Origin: Pseudomonas sp. QTF5
GTDB taxonomy: Bacteria; Pseudomonadota; Gammaproteobacteria; Pseudomonadales; Pseudomonadaceae
Assembly (NCBI RefSeq): GCF_000512695.2
Contig: NZ_AZRW02000026.1
Span: 29,710-79,876 of the forward strand
Length of the DNA stretch: 50,167 nt
Direction of reading: 5' to 3'
The notes under the pieces were generated by a model. That model was not told where the DNA came from. It ran no database searches and saw only the letters and a program-made list of their open reading frames with translations. The position numbers and the translations under genes are program-made. This document shows positions 33,177-42,886 of this stretch, in pieces. Every line of letters starts with the position of its first letter. Within the stretch, counting starts at the first letter, position 1.

Positions 33177-35111
33177 TTAAGCCCTGAACTGCCCCAGGCT
33201 CGCCTTCAACTGCGCCGCCAAACCATCCAGCACTTTTCCGCTGGCCGTAGTTTCCACCACCGCCCGAGCAGCCTTCTCAGCTTGAGCATGAATAGTCTCA
33301 ACCCGCCCACGCACTGCCTGCGCACCTTGCGCCTGATGCGCCGCGGCCTGAGTCGCCAGACCGATCGCCGCATGCACCTGCTCGACCGACACCTGCACCG
33401 ACTGCTGCAACCGCGCACTGTCGCGCAACACCAACAAACCTTCGCTGGCCTGACGCCCGGCCTGCCCGATTGCCGCGACGGCCTCACGTGCGCCCTGCTG
33501 CAACGCAACGATGTGGGCCTGAATGTCGCCGGTTGAGCTCTGAGTCTTGCTCGCCAGTGCCCGCACCTCATCCGCCACCACGGCAAACCCGCGACCGGTC
33601 TCGCCGGCACGCGCCGCCTCAATGGCCGCGTTCAACGCCAGCAAGTTGGTTTGCTCGGCAATCCCGTGAATCACCGTCAACACCACTTCAATCTGCTCAC
33701 TCTGCTGCGCCAGGCGCTCGATGACTTTCGCGCCGGTGTCGACTTGTCCAGCCAACGCCTCGATCAGACTGCCGACTTTCGCCGAAGTCCGAGTGTTTTC
33801 ATCCGTGGCCTGACGAATACCCACCACCTGCTGCAAAGCGGCCTGCATGGCATGGCTTTCAGACTGGGCTTCATCAGCCATTTGCGACAACGCGCGCAAG
33901 CTTTCGGCCACTTCATCGCGCTGCATGCCCGCCGCTGCATCCGCACCGGCATTGCGCAGGGTCATGGCGCCGATCTCCACGCCGGTACGCTGAGCCACAT
34001 CGCCCGCCTCCCGCACGATCGGCTGCAACTTATCCACAAAGCGATTGACCGCCGAGGCCATGTCGCCGATCTCATCCTGACTGTTGATCTGCACACGCTT
34101 GGTCAGATCGCCCTCACCTGCCGCCAGGTCATCCATGGCGGTGATCAGCAGCTTCAAGCGGTTGACCACGCGCCGACCCAGCACCACCGCCAGCAACAGC
34201 AGCACACCAAAACCCACTAGCGACAAGCCCATGCCGATGCGCCAGCGCAAAGTCCCCGCTGCTTCCTGCACGGCAGTGGTGGTATTGGCTTTCATTTCAG
34301 TGGCGGTGGACTGCGCCGATTGCAGACGCCCGCGCATCGCCGTTGCGCTGTCAGCTGCCGCGCCTTTGAGGCTGTCGCCCACCAATTGATCGCTGCTGGC
34401 GATCAGCGCCGAGAAGCGTTTGTCCAGTGCCGCCAGATCGGTTTCCACCGACGCGGTCGAGACCCCCATCAAAACCTTGCCGATCTCCACTCCATTGGGG
34501 TTGATCGAGGCCTCAAGGTAGTAGACCGACGGATCGTTCTTCGCCGCATCCAGCACCTTGTCCAGCGCCCGCTCGCCTTGACCTTTTTCCAGAAGCGCCT
34601 TGTTGATCGGGTTCTCCCGGTTGAGGTAGCGCGTCAGGTGCTGGCCCGTGGCGTCGTCGTAGACCACGAACAACACATTGGGATTGCGCTGGGCACGGCG
34701 AGCGAATTCGGACAGGGTGGGAATGTCGCTGTCCCACATGGCGCGGGGTGCGACCGAGGCCAGAAGCTGCGCCATGTCGTTGGCCGAATCCTTCAGGTCC
34801 TTTTCCAATGTCGTACGCAGTTGTGCCTGCTCGTCCTTCAGACGCGAAGACAGCCCGGCTGTCAGGCGCTGACGAGTACTGGTCGACAGGTTATCCAGGC
34901 TCGACGTGACTTCACGCCCTGCCTGCTCAAGCTCACCAGAGAGCTTTTGGCTGTCGGCGTCCAGCCGCATACCCAAATCAGCTTCCAGCGCCGTCACTGT
35001 GCTCCGGGTCAGAGCGACAGCCACCAGCACCTGCACCAAAAGGGCGATACCAAGAGTAACGAACACGGGCCGCAAGAGACGGCTTTGTAACAGTGAGAGA
35101 ACGGCCGACAC
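33177..35111 (-). CDS. Methyl-accepting chemotaxis protein
   Basis: A 644-residue transmembrane chemoreceptor. TM1 is about residues 13-34, the periplasmic sensor about 35-290, TM2 about 291-312, HAMP about 313-365 and the cytoplasmic signalling domain 365-644. The conserved hairpin tip is NLLALNAAIEAARAGETGRG, then FAVVADEVRALASKTQSSTG. The sensor has a segment NVLFVVYDDATG resembling single Cache-like domains, but its ligand is unknown. There is no CheR-docking pentapeptide at the C-terminus. The GTG at 35111 follows GGGGGA; the open frame extends 27 codons upstream without support. Confidence 0.93.
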   Translation of the reverse strand: MSAVLSLLQSRLLRPVFVTLGIALLVQVLVAVALTRSTVTALEADLGMRLDADSQKLSGELEQAGREVTSSLDNLSTSTRQRLTAGLSSRLKDEQAQLRTTLEKDLKDSANDMAQLLASVAPRAMWDSDIPTLSEFARRAQRNPNVLFVVYDDATGQHLTRYLNRENPINKALLEKGQGERALDKVLDAAKNDPSVYYLEASINPNGVEIGKVLMGVSTASVETDLAALDKRFSALIASSDQLVGDSLKGAAADSATAMRGRLQSAQSTATEMKANTTTAVQEAAGTLRWRIGMGLSLVGFGVLLLLAVVLGRRVVNRLKLLITAMDDLAAGEGDLTKRVQINSQDEIGDMASAVNRFVDKLQPIVREAGDVAQRTGVEIGAMTLRNAGADAAAGMQRDEVAESLRALSQMADEAQSESHAMQAALQQVVGIRQATDENTRTSAKVGSLIEALAGQVDTGAKVIERLAQQSEQIEVVLTVIHGIAEQTNLLALNAAIEAARAGETGRGFAVVADEVRALASKTQSSTGDIQAHIVALQQGAREAVAAIGQAGRQASEGLLVLRDSARLQQSVQVSVEQVHAAIGLATQAAAHQAQGAQAVRGRVETIHAQAEKAARAVVETTASGKVLDGLAAQLKASLGQFRA

Positions 35112-35216
35112 TGAAAATCCCCCTGCTTTGACGCCATCAAATTGATAGCACGTCAGAAACGATGCTTTTTCAATGTTCCCAGCAAAGGTCATGCCGTTCG
35201 ACAGGCATAAACGACA

Positions 35217-35238
35217 AAGGCCCCAATTAAGGGGCCTT
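35217..35238 (-). terminator. Hairpin after purA
   Basis: AAGGCCCC (35217-35224) pairs with GGGGCCTT (35231-35238). On the minus strand it is followed by TTGTCGTTT. It lies 22 bases past the purA stop and is likely its terminator. Confidence 0.7.
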
Positions 35239-35260
35239 CGTGTTTTACATCAACGACTTA

Positions 35261-36550
35261 TTAAGCGAACGGGTGGCGCAGAACGATGGTTTCGTTGCGG
35301 TCCGGGCCCGTCGAAATAATGTCGATCGGCGCACCGATCAGCTCTTCAACGCGCTTGATGTAAGCACGGGCGTTAGCTGGCAGCTCTTCCAGAGTTTTGG
35401 CACCCACGGTCGACTCTGTCCAACCCGGCACTTCTTCGTACACCGGCTGCAGACCCATGTAGCTGTCAGCGTCAGTCGGGGCAACGTCCTTACCTTCCGC
35501 ATCTTTGTAGCCGACGCAGATGTTGATGGTTTCCAGACCGTCGAGTACATCCAGCTTGGTCAGGCAGATGCCCGAGATGCTGTTCACATCGATAGCGCGA
35601 CGCAGGATAACGGCGTCAAACCAGCCACAACGACGAGCACGGCCGGTAGTCGCGCCGAACTCGTGACCTTGCTTAGCCAGGTGCGCACCGACTTCGTCGA
35701 ACAGCTCAGTCGGGAATGGACCCGAACCTACGCGTGTCGTGTAAGCCTTGGTGATACCCAGGATGTAATCCAGGAACATAGGACCAACGCCCGAACCGGT
35801 AGCAACGCCGCCAGCGGTGGTGTTAGAGCTGGTCACGTACGGGTAGGTGCCGTGGTCGATGTCCAGCAACGAACCTTGAGCGCCTTCGAACATGATGTCT
35901 TTGCCAGCACGACGCAGGTCGTGCAGCTCGGCAGTCACGTCCAGCATCAGCGGCTTGAGCAGTTCAGCGTATTCTTTGCACTCGGCCAGGGTCTTGTCGA
36001 AGTCAATGGCTGGCTCTTTGTAGAAACCGACCAACATGAAGTTGTGGTATTCCACCAGTTCACGCAGCTTGGCTTCAAAGCGCGGCATGTTGAGCAGATC
36101 GCCTACGCGCAGACCGCGACGGGCAACCTTGTCTTCGTAAGCCGGGCCGATACCGCGACCGGTGGTGCCGATCTTCAGCTCGCCACGGGCCTTTTCACGG
36201 GCCTGGTCCAGCGCTACGTGGTAGGACAGGATCAGCGGGCAGGACGGGCTGATACGCAGGCGCTCGCGCACCGGTACGCCTTTCTCTTCCAGCTTGATGA
36301 TTTCCCGCAGCAGGGCGTCGGGTGCAACCACCACGCCGTTACCGATCAGGCACTGCACGCCTTCGCGCAGCACGCCCGACGGGATCAGGTGCAAGACGGT
36401 TTTTTCGCCGTCGATCACCAGGGTGTGGCCAGCGTTGTGGCCACCTTGGTAGCGCACTACGGCGGCAGCATGTTCGGTCAGCAGATCAACGATCTTGCCT
36501 TTGCCCTCATCACCCCATTGGGTGCCCAGGACTACGACATTCTTACCCAT
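35261..36550 (-). CDS. purA: Adenylosuccinate synthetase
   Basis: A 429-residue GTP-dependent enzyme that joins aspartate to IMP in AMP synthesis. The N-terminal MGKNVVVLGTQWGDEGKGKI carries the P-loop and catalytic Asp. GHNAGHTLV (about residue 38), GRGIGPAYEDK and TTGRARRCGWFD are all present. The ATG at 36550 follows GAGGAC; the five residues of the longer frame are rejected. hisZ lies upstream with a 54-base gap, so they may be co-transcribed. Confidence 0.98.
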   Translation of the reverse strand: MGKNVVVLGTQWGDEGKGKIVDLLTEHAAAVVRYQGGHNAGHTLVIDGEKTVLHLIPSGVLREGVQCLIGNGVVVAPDALLREIIKLEEKGVPVRERLRISPSCPLILSYHVALDQAREKARGELKIGTTGRGIGPAYEDKVARRGLRVGDLLNMPRFEAKLRELVEYHNFMLVGFYKEPAIDFDKTLAECKEYAELLKPLMLDVTAELHDLRRAGKDIMFEGAQGSLLDIDHGTYPYVTSSNTTAGGVATGSGVGPMFLDYILGITKAYTTRVGSGPFPTELFDEVGAHLAKQGHEFGATTGRARRCGWFDAVILRRAIDVNSISGICLTKLDVLDGLETINICVGYKDAEGKDVAPTDADSYMGLQPVYEEVPGWTESTVGAKTLEELPANARAYIKRVEELIGAPIDIISTGPDRNETIVLRHPFA

Positions 36551-36604
36551 AACACTTGTCCTCATTCGCGCAAACTTGGTGCCGGCGGCGGCCGGCAGGA
36601 AAAC

Positions 36605-37792
36605 TCAAGAAGCCAGCGGCAATACTTGCCAAAGCCCGTTCTGCTGAATCAATTGCCGGTCGCAGTCCGCTTCACGGGCGGCGGCCAAAAGCTGCCCAGG
36701 CAATGCCTGAACGACACGCTGACCCTCACTGCGCAACTGGCAAACCTGCTGCCAGAGTGCTGCATCCGTACTGTCAGGCATCCAGATACCGCCAGACGGT
36801 AGCTCGATTTCAGCACGCCCCAGGGTCACCAGGGTTTTCAAATCGGTAGAGAAACCAGTTGCCGGACGGGCACGACCGAAGTCGGCGCCGATGTCGTCGT
36901 AACGACCGCCCTGCGCGATGGACTGGCCAACACCCGGTACGAACACGGCGAACACTACACCAGTGTGGTAGTGATAGCCGCGCAACTCGCCCAGGTCGAA
37001 ATACAGCGGTAATCCCGGGAAACGCGTGGACAGACGCTCGGCAATTGCCAGCAAATCGTCCAGGGCCGCCAGCACGGGTGCTGGCGCATTGGCCAGACGC
37101 TCACGCGCTGCGCTCAACACTTCACGACCGCCACACAGGTCGACCAGCGCTCGCAGCATGCCCGACAGATCGGCAGGCAGGCCTTCGGTCAAGGTAATGA
37201 CCTCGTCGATGGCTTTACGTTGCAACGCATCGAACAACTGTTGCTCGACTTCGCCGGACAAACCGGCGGCACGGGCCAGGCCGCGGTAGATCCCTACATG
37301 ACCGAGATCCATGTGCACATCCGGCACATCGGCCAGTTGCAACATGGCCAGCATCAGGCTGATGACTTCCACGTCGCTGCTCGGGCTGGCATCGCCGTAC
37401 AACTCGGCACCCAGTTGAATCGGGCTGCGCGAGGACGACAAGGCACGTGGCTGAGCATGCAGCACGCTACCGGCATAACACAGACGGCTTGGACCTTCGC
37501 GACGCAGGGTATGCGCATCGATGCGCGCCACCTGCGGCGTGATGTCGGCACGGAAACCCATCTGCCGGCCCGACTGCGGGTCGATGACCTTGAAGGTACG
37601 CAGATCGAGGTCCGAACCTGCGCCGGTCAGCAGGGATTCCAGGTACTCGATATGGGGAGTCACGACAAACTCGTAACCCCAGCTCTGGAACAGATCCAAC
37701 ACCTGGCGACGCGCTACTTCGATGCGCGCAGCTTCTGGTGGCAGTACTTCTTCGATGCCATCTGGCAGCAGCCAGCGGTCTACCGTTGCCAT
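36605..37792 (-). CDS. hisZ: ATP phosphoribosyltransferase regulatory subunit HisZ
   Basis: A 395-residue HisRS paralogue that activates the short-form HisG in histidine biosynthesis. The class II synthetase-like motifs include the N-terminal DRWLLPDGIEEVLPPEA, FRADITPQVARIDA near 78 and the C-terminal PATGFSTDLKTL. It has no anticodon-binding domain. hisG is elsewhere. Its ATG overlaps a minimal upstream ORF ATG-GCG-TAA that ends in the start codon (TAATG), a possible coupling device. Confidence 0.95.
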   Translation of the reverse strand: MATVDRWLLPDGIEEVLPPEAARIEVARRQVLDLFQSWGYEFVVTPHIEYLESLLTGAGSDLDLRTFKVIDPQSGRQMGFRADITPQVARIDAHTLRREGPSRLCYAGSVLHAQPRALSSSRSPIQLGAELYGDASPSSDVEVISLMLAMLQLADVPDVHMDLGHVGIYRGLARAAGLSGEVEQQLFDALQRKAIDEVITLTEGLPADLSGMLRALVDLCGGREVLSAARERLANAPAPVLAALDDLLAIAERLSTRFPGLPLYFDLGELRGYHYHTGVVFAVFVPGVGQSIAQGGRYDDIGADFGRARPATGFSTDLKTLVTLGRAEIELPSGGIWMPDSTDAALWQQVCQLRSEGQRVVQALPGQLLAAAREADCDRQLIQQNGLWQVLPLAS

Positions 37793-38107
37793 TACGCCAT
37801 TCCCCTATGATCCGGGCGACAAGCCTTTGGGCGAGCCTTGAGTGAAGCAGAAAATGATCGGCCCATGTGCAAACCACGCGCATGAACAACGGGGCGAAAA
37901 GCCTGAATCGGCTTCGCCAACCACTTTCCTCGAAAAAACTGTCGAGTCATTCAACTCGGGCGCCTGCATAAAAACAGCAATCAAACGTGCAGACGCAAAA
38001 AAGCCGGGAATTTCCCGGCTGCCGCATCATACACACGTTTTCCCAAAGGATCACCCCGCCCCGAGGCTTTAGCCGCCAGGCGGGGGATGATTCAGGTCAA
38101 CGCCGTA
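37793..38107. other. hisZ upstream region with hflC terminator
   Basis: These 315 bases contain the hflC terminator (37997-38021), a large C/G-rich imperfect hairpin just after the hflC stop (38054-38085, arms CCCCGCC/GGCGGGG), and the hisZ leader, with a small CTCGA...TCGAG hairpin. No gene was seen. Confidence 0.7.
37997..38021 (-). terminator. Terminator of the hfq-hflX-hflK-hflC operon
   Basis: AGCCGGGAA and TTCCCGGCT pair almost without a loop, followed on the minus strand by a run of six Ts. It is about 90 bases after hflC. Confidence 0.9.
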
Positions 38108-38977
38108 TCAAGGCTTGGCTTTTTCCAGGTAACGGAAGAAGTCGCTGCCCGGGTCCAGGACCATGACGTCGGATTTGTTCGCGAAGCTTTCACGATAAGC
38201 ACGCAGGCTACGGTAGAACGCGTAGAACTCCTGATCCTGACCGTATGCCTTGGAGTAGATCGCAGCAGCCTGGGCATCACCGTCACCGCGAACCTCTTCG
38301 GATTCACGATAGGCTTCCGCCAGCAGCACGCGGCGTTGACGATCGGCGTCGGCACGGATGCCTTCGGACAGCTCGTTACCCTTGGCGCGGTGCTCGCGAG
38401 CTTCACGCTCACGCTCGGTGCTCATACGTTCGAACACGCTGCGGTTCACTTCCTTCGGCAGGTCGATGGTTTTGACCCGGACATCGACAACTTCGATGCC
38501 CAGCTCTTTTTCCGCCATCTTGTTCAGCGAAGAGGTGATATCTGCCATCAGCGCATCACGCTCACCGGACACCACTTCGTGCAGGGTGCGCTTACCGAAC
38601 TGGTCACGCAGGCCCGACTCCAGACGACGGGAAAGACGCTCGTCGGCAATCTGCTTGAGGCCGGAAGTCGCGGTGTAGAAGCGCTCGGCATCTTTCACGC
38701 GCCACTTGGCGTAGGCATCGACCATTACAGCTTTCTTTTCCAGCGTCAGGAAGCGTTGTGTCGGTGCATCCAGTGTCATCAGGCGCGCGTCGAATTTGCG
38801 CACCTTGTTCACGTAAGGCACTTTCACGTGCAGGCCCGGCTGAACATCGGCCTGGACCACGCGACCGAACTGCAGCATCACCGCGCGCTCGGTCTGAGCC
38901 ACGATGTAGAAGCAGTTCCAGGCAACGATCGCCACGACGACGCCGATAATAAGGGCGATCAGCGATTTATTGCTCAT
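38108..38977 (-). CDS. hflC: HflC, band-7 modulator of FtsH protease
   Basis: A 289-residue inner-membrane protein. One membrane segment (about residues 6-24) is followed by the SPFH/band-7 domain in the periplasm and a C-terminal helix ending with LRAYRESFANKSDVMVLDPGSDFFRYL. It assembles with HflK in a large cage around FtsH. Its start codon overlaps the hflK stop (TGATG), as in other pairs of this operon. Confidence 0.97.
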   Translation of the reverse strand: MSNKSLIALIIGVVVAIVAWNCFYIVAQTERAVMLQFGRVVQADVQPGLHVKVPYVNKVRKFDARLMTLDAPTQRFLTLEKKAVMVDAYAKWRVKDAERFYTATSGLKQIADERLSRRLESGLRDQFGKRTLHEVVSGERDALMADITSSLNKMAEKELGIEVVDVRVKTIDLPKEVNRSVFERMSTEREREAREHRAKGNELSEGIRADADRQRRVLLAEAYRESEEVRGDGDAQAAAIYSKAYGQDQEFYAFYRSLRAYRESFANKSDVMVLDPGSDFFRYLEKAKP

Positions 38978-40149
38978 CAGCGACTCTCCCTGGTACGTGC
39001 TTGCTGTTGCTGCAGATCAGCTGCCGCACGCGCATTCACTTCATTGCTGCTGGCTGCTGCGCCGGTCACCGGAGCACCGGGGCTGCGACCACTGTCGATC
39101 ATCTTGTCCAGCGGCAAGTACAGCAGATTGTTCTGGCCATTCTTGTTGCCGGTCACGAGAACCTTGCTGGTGTTGCTGAAGATTTCCTGCATGGTGTCCA
39201 GATACAGACGCTGGCGGGTGACTTCAGGGGCCTTGCGATATTCGGCCACCAGCTTGGTGAAGCGATCAGCCTCACCCTTGGCGCGGGAGACGGTCTCGTC
39301 GCGGTAACCATTGGCATCCTCGAGGATGCGCTGGGCCTGACCACGGGCTTCCGGCACGACGCCGTTGGCGTAGGTTTCAGCCTGGTTGCGCGAACGCTGC
39401 TCGTCTTCACGGGCGCGGATCACGTCGTCGAAGGCTTCCTGAACTTCACGCGGTGCAGCTGCGCTCTGTACGTTGACCTGGGTGACGGTGATACCGGTGC
39501 GATAGGTATCGAGGAAGCGTTGCAGACGCTCCTTGATTTCGCTGGCCATCAATTCACGACCTTCGGTCAGCACCTGATCCATGGCGGTAGAACCCACTAC
39601 GTGACGCAAGGCACTGTCGGTCGCATGCTGCAGGCTGATTTCCGGCTGATCGACGTTCAGCACGAAGTCCTGCAGGTTGCTGATCTTGTACTGCACGGTC
39701 AGCGGCACTTCGACGATGTTTTCGTCTTCAGTCAGCATTTGACCCTGCTTGGTATAGGCACGCTCACGCGTGACGTTTTCCATGTACTTGCGATCGATCG
39801 GCGGGAAATAGATGTTCAGGCCCGGGCCGACGGTTTCATAGTATTTGCCGAAGCGCAGCACTACGGCCTGCTCCTGCTCGTCGACCACGTAGACAGCGCT
39901 GTACAGCCACACGGCCGCCAGCACGACCAGGCCGATGCCGAGCAGGCCGCCAAAGCCGCCACTCTTGCCCGGACCACCGCCCTCGTCACCGCGTTTTTTA
40001 CCACCACCGAACAACCCGTTCAGGCTTTCCTGCAGCTTTCGGAAGGCCTCGTCGAGATCCGGTGGTCCCTTGCGGTCGCCGTTATTGCGGCGCTTGCCAC
40101 CCCAAGGATCCTGATTATTCGAGTTGCCACCCGGCTCATTCCAAGCCAT
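38977..40149 (-). CDS. hflK: HflK, band-7 modulator of FtsH protease
   Basis: A 390-residue partner of HflC. The N-terminal cytoplasmic part (1-66) is rich in Gly, Asn, Lys and Arg, with a DUF-like segment DLDEAFRKLQESLNGLFGGG. The membrane segment is about 67-88, and the band-7 domain spans about 90-330. The ATG at 40149 has GGAGAG upstream; a 12-residue extension is rejected. It is 96 bases after hflX and overlaps hflC by one base. Confidence 0.97.
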   Translation of the reverse strand: MAWNEPGGNSNNQDPWGGKRRNNGDRKGPPDLDEAFRKLQESLNGLFGGGKKRGDEGGGPGKSGGFGGLLGIGLVVLAAVWLYSAVYVVDEQEQAVVLRFGKYYETVGPGLNIYFPPIDRKYMENVTRERAYTKQGQMLTEDENIVEVPLTVQYKISNLQDFVLNVDQPEISLQHATDSALRHVVGSTAMDQVLTEGRELMASEIKERLQRFLDTYRTGITVTQVNVQSAAAPREVQEAFDDVIRAREDEQRSRNQAETYANGVVPEARGQAQRILEDANGYRDETVSRAKGEADRFTKLVAEYRKAPEVTRQRLYLDTMQEIFSNTSKVLVTGNKNGQNNLLYLPLDKMIDSGRSPGAPVTGAAASSNEVNARAAADLQQQQARTRESR

Positions 40150-40245
40150 AGCGCTCTCCATCTGATAAAGCAAAGACGCACCCACGGCGCGCCGACCAAT
40201 GCTACAGAATGCCTGTCACCGCGGCACAACCGCTTTCTCAGGCTT

Positions 40246-41547
40246 TTATTGCAAAGTGTGTTGCTCGATGAATTCCATCGGCTGCAGACCTTCGCGACTC
40301 ACGAGTCGATTCAACTCGATCCGTGGCAAGCGAACGGCCAGCAAGCTGATGCCTTCTTCGTCGTGTTCTTCTTTTTGCACCGCACCGAGTTCGAAAAACT
40401 GCGCACGCAGTCGAGCAAAACGTTGCGGCAAGCGCAAGGTGCCAACAAACAAATCACTGCCTAACAGTTCGGCCACAGCCTGCTTGAGCAGGTCCAGGCC
40501 GGTACCGTCCTTGGCCGACAACCAGACCCGCTGCGGTTTGCCATCGGCATCGCGCTGGATCTGCGGCTCAACACCCTCGAGCAAATCGAGTTTGTTGTAT
40601 ACCTCAAGGATCGGCAAGTCTTGTGCCCCGATCTCTCCGAGCACCACCATGACCTGTTCAATCTGGGCCATCCGCTCAGGCTCATGCGCATCGATCACGT
40701 GCAGCAGCAGGTCGGAGTTGCTCGACTCTTCGAGCGTAGCCCGAAATGCCTCGACCAGTTTGTGCGGCAAGTGGCGAATGAAACCCACGGTGTCGGCCAG
40801 TACGATCGGCCCGAGGTCATCGAGTTCGAGTCGGCGCAAGGTCGGGTCGAGGGTAGCGAACAGCTGGTCGGCGGCGAAGACGTCGGAATCGGTGACCGAG
40901 TTGAACAGCGTCGATTTGCCGGCGTTGGTATAACCCACCAGTGAAACCGTCGGAATGTCAGCACGTTTACGCCCGCGACGAGATTGCTCGCGCTGGCTGC
41001 GGACCTTTTCCAGGCGCCCCTTGATCTGCCGCAGGCGAACCCGCAACAGGCGCCGGTCGGTTTCCAGCTGGGTTTCACCCGGGCCGCGCAGACCGATACC
41101 GCCCTTCTGCCGCTCAAGGTGAGTCCAGCCACGAACCAGCCGCGTACTCATGTGTTCAAGCTGGGCCAGTTCGACCTGGAGCTTGCCTTCATGGGTGCGG
41201 GCGCGTTGGGCGAAGATATCGAGAATCAAACCCGTGCGGTCAATCACGCGGCACTCGAAAATACGTTCGAGGTTACGTTCCTGACTGGGCGTGAGGATGT
41301 GATTGAAAATCACCAGATCGACCTGTTCGGCGCTGACCAGGTCGCGTAATTCTTCGACCTTGCCGCTGCTAATCAGGGTTTTGGCGGTTGGCCGATGACG
41401 CGGCACGTTAAAAAACGCGACGGTCTCGGCGCCAGCCGACATTGCCAACTCCTGAAACTCCTGCGGATCTTCGCGCGCCTCAGGGTCCTGACCATCCAAG
41501 TGAACGAGAATGGCTCGTTCACCACCACCGTGGCGCTCAAAGAACAA
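40246..41547 (-). CDS. hflX: Ribosome-associated GTPase HflX
   Basis: A 433-residue GTPase that splits stalled 70S ribosomes. The N-terminal HflX domain (about 1-190) contains the conserved RGPGETQLETDRR. The G domain has P-loop GYTNAGKSTLFN near 205, switch/G3 LADTVGFIRHLP and G4 YNKLDL. It starts 12 bases after hfq and is co-transcribed with it. Confidence 0.97.
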   Translation of the reverse strand: MFFERHGGGERAILVHLDGQDPEAREDPQEFQELAMSAGAETVAFFNVPRHRPTAKTLISSGKVEELRDLVSAEQVDLVIFNHILTPSQERNLERIFECRVIDRTGLILDIFAQRARTHEGKLQVELAQLEHMSTRLVRGWTHLERQKGGIGLRGPGETQLETDRRLLRVRLRQIKGRLEKVRSQREQSRRGRKRADIPTVSLVGYTNAGKSTLFNSVTDSDVFAADQLFATLDPTLRRLELDDLGPIVLADTVGFIRHLPHKLVEAFRATLEESSNSDLLLHVIDAHEPERMAQIEQVMVVLGEIGAQDLPILEVYNKLDLLEGVEPQIQRDADGKPQRVWLSAKDGTGLDLLKQAVAELLGSDLFVGTLRLPQRFARLRAQFFELGAVQKEEHDEEGISLLAVRLPRIELNRLVSREGLQPMEFIEQHTLQ

Positions 41548-41559
41548 AGGAGACTCCTA

Positions 41560-41820
41560 TCAGGCGTTACCTGGCTCAGCGTCACCTGTTTCGGATTCGG
41601 TTGCGCTAGGCAGACGAATTGGACGAACCGGCACCACTGTAGAGATAGCGTGTTTGTAAACCATTTGGCTAACGGTGTTTTTCAGCAGGATAACGAACTG
41701 GTCGAAAGACTCGATCGTGCCTTGCAGTTTGATCCCGTTGACCAGGTAGATGGAAACCCCCACTTTCTCTTTACGTAAAGTATTCAAGTAAGGGTCTTGT
41801 AGCGAATGCCCTTTTGACAT
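41560..41820 (-). CDS. hfq: RNA chaperone Hfq
   Basis: An 86-residue Hfq, the hexameric Sm-like protein that pairs small RNAs with mRNAs. The Sm1 motif is in VSIYLVNGIKLQGTIESFDQ and Sm2 is VYKHAIST. The variable C-terminus (about 66-86) is short and acidic, typical of Pseudomonas. AAAGGAG lies 8 bases before the ATG at 41820. It is followed by hflX; miaA is 94 bases upstream. Confidence 0.98.
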   Translation of the reverse strand: MSKGHSLQDPYLNTLRKEKVGVSIYLVNGIKLQGTIESFDQFVILLKNTVSQMVYKHAISTVVPVRPIRLPSATESETGDAEPGNA

Positions 41821-41914
41821 GTGCCGCACTCCTTTAAGGATTCAATATAAAAAATAGGTAAACAAATGGCTTGGGGCCGTCACACCCCCAAGGATAGACG
41901 GCAATTGCAAGGAC

Positions 41915-42886
41915 TCAGCTCAATATGGAGATGGTCCCAAGGTATTTCAAGGCGCGCGGCAGATTGTCGCAATCGAGGCTGTCCAGCCAGTGTAAATCAG
42001 CCCAACTGCGTAGCCAGGTGAACTGGCGCTTTGCCAATTGGCGCGTGGCAATGATTCCACGCTCCTGCATCTCGGCTTGCGTCAGCTTGCCATCCAGGTA
42101 ATCCCAGACTTGTCGATAGCCTACAGCACGTATAGACGGCATCCCCGAATGCAGGTCACCTCTATCTCGCAGGGCTACGACCTCGTCGATGAATCCCTGT
42201 TCCAACATATTTGTGAATCTTTGTTTAATACGCTCGTGCAGTACCTGGCGATTTGCCGGGGCGATAGCCAAGTTCGCGACAGTATAGGGCAATTGTTGCA
42301 GTCCCGAAGCGGCTGCTTCAGTACTTTGCGCAGATTGTCGCAAGCGTAGCTCAGTCATGCTCTGACCGCTGACGCGATAAACTTCCAGCGCGCGACTGAG
42401 CCGCTGTGGATCGTTCGGATGAATTCGCGCGGCAGATTGCGGATCAATTACCGCCAATTGATCGTGCAGGGCTTGCCAGCCAAGGCGTGCAGCCTCTTCT
42501 CCGATTTGCGCACGCACGTCCGGATCGGCCGCCGGCATGTCGGCCAGACCTTCGAGCAAAGCCTTGTAATAGAGCATTGTGCCGCCCACCAGCAGCGGAA
42601 TTTTGCCCCGCGCGGTGATCTCGGCCATGGCCTCGAGTGCATCACGACGAAAATCCGCAGCGGAATAACTCTCGGCCGGGTCGAGAATATCGATCAACCG
42701 ATGCGGAAATTCGGCCAATAACGCTTTGGACGGCTTGGCGGTGCCTATGTCCATGCCACGGTAAACCAGGGCCGAATCGACGCTGATCAGCTCGCAGGGC
42801 AGAACCTTGGTGAGTTCGATGGCCAGGTCGGTCTTGCCGGCAGCCGTCGGCCCCATCAGGAAAATCGCAGGAGGGAACTGGCTCAT
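41915..42886 (-). CDS. miaA: tRNA dimethylallyltransferase MiaA
   Basis: A 323-residue enzyme that adds dimethylallyl to A37 of tRNAs reading UNN codons. The P-loop is GPTAAGKTDLAIEL near residue 12, with DSALVYRGMDIGTAKP and LLVGGTMLYYKALLEG following. The C-terminal insertion and RQLAKRQFTWLRSW segment complete it. The ATG at 42886 overlaps the mutL stop (TGATG); the longer frame runs into mutL and is rejected. Confidence 0.97.
   Translation of the reverse strand: MSQFPPAIFLMGPTAAGKTDLAIELTKVLPCELISVDSALVYRGMDIGTAKPSKALLAEFPHRLIDILDPAESYSAADFRRDALEAMAEITARGKIPLLVGGTMLYYKALLEGLADMPAADPDVRAQIGEEAARLGWQALHDQLAVIDPQSAARIHPNDPQRLSRALEVYRVSGQSMTELRLRQSAQSTEAAASGLQQLPYTVANLAIAPANRQVLHERIKQRFTNMLEQGFIDEVVALRDRGDLHSGMPSIRAVGYRQVWDYLDGKLTQAEMQERGIIATRQLAKRQFTWLRSWADLHWLDSLDCDNLPRALKYLGTISILS

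Noticed and set aside
34030..34038. Exact DnaA-box-like TTATCCACA inside the chemoreceptor gene
   Set aside because: It is a single copy within a coding sequence (reading VDK) with no neighbouring boxes, so chance and codon use explain it.
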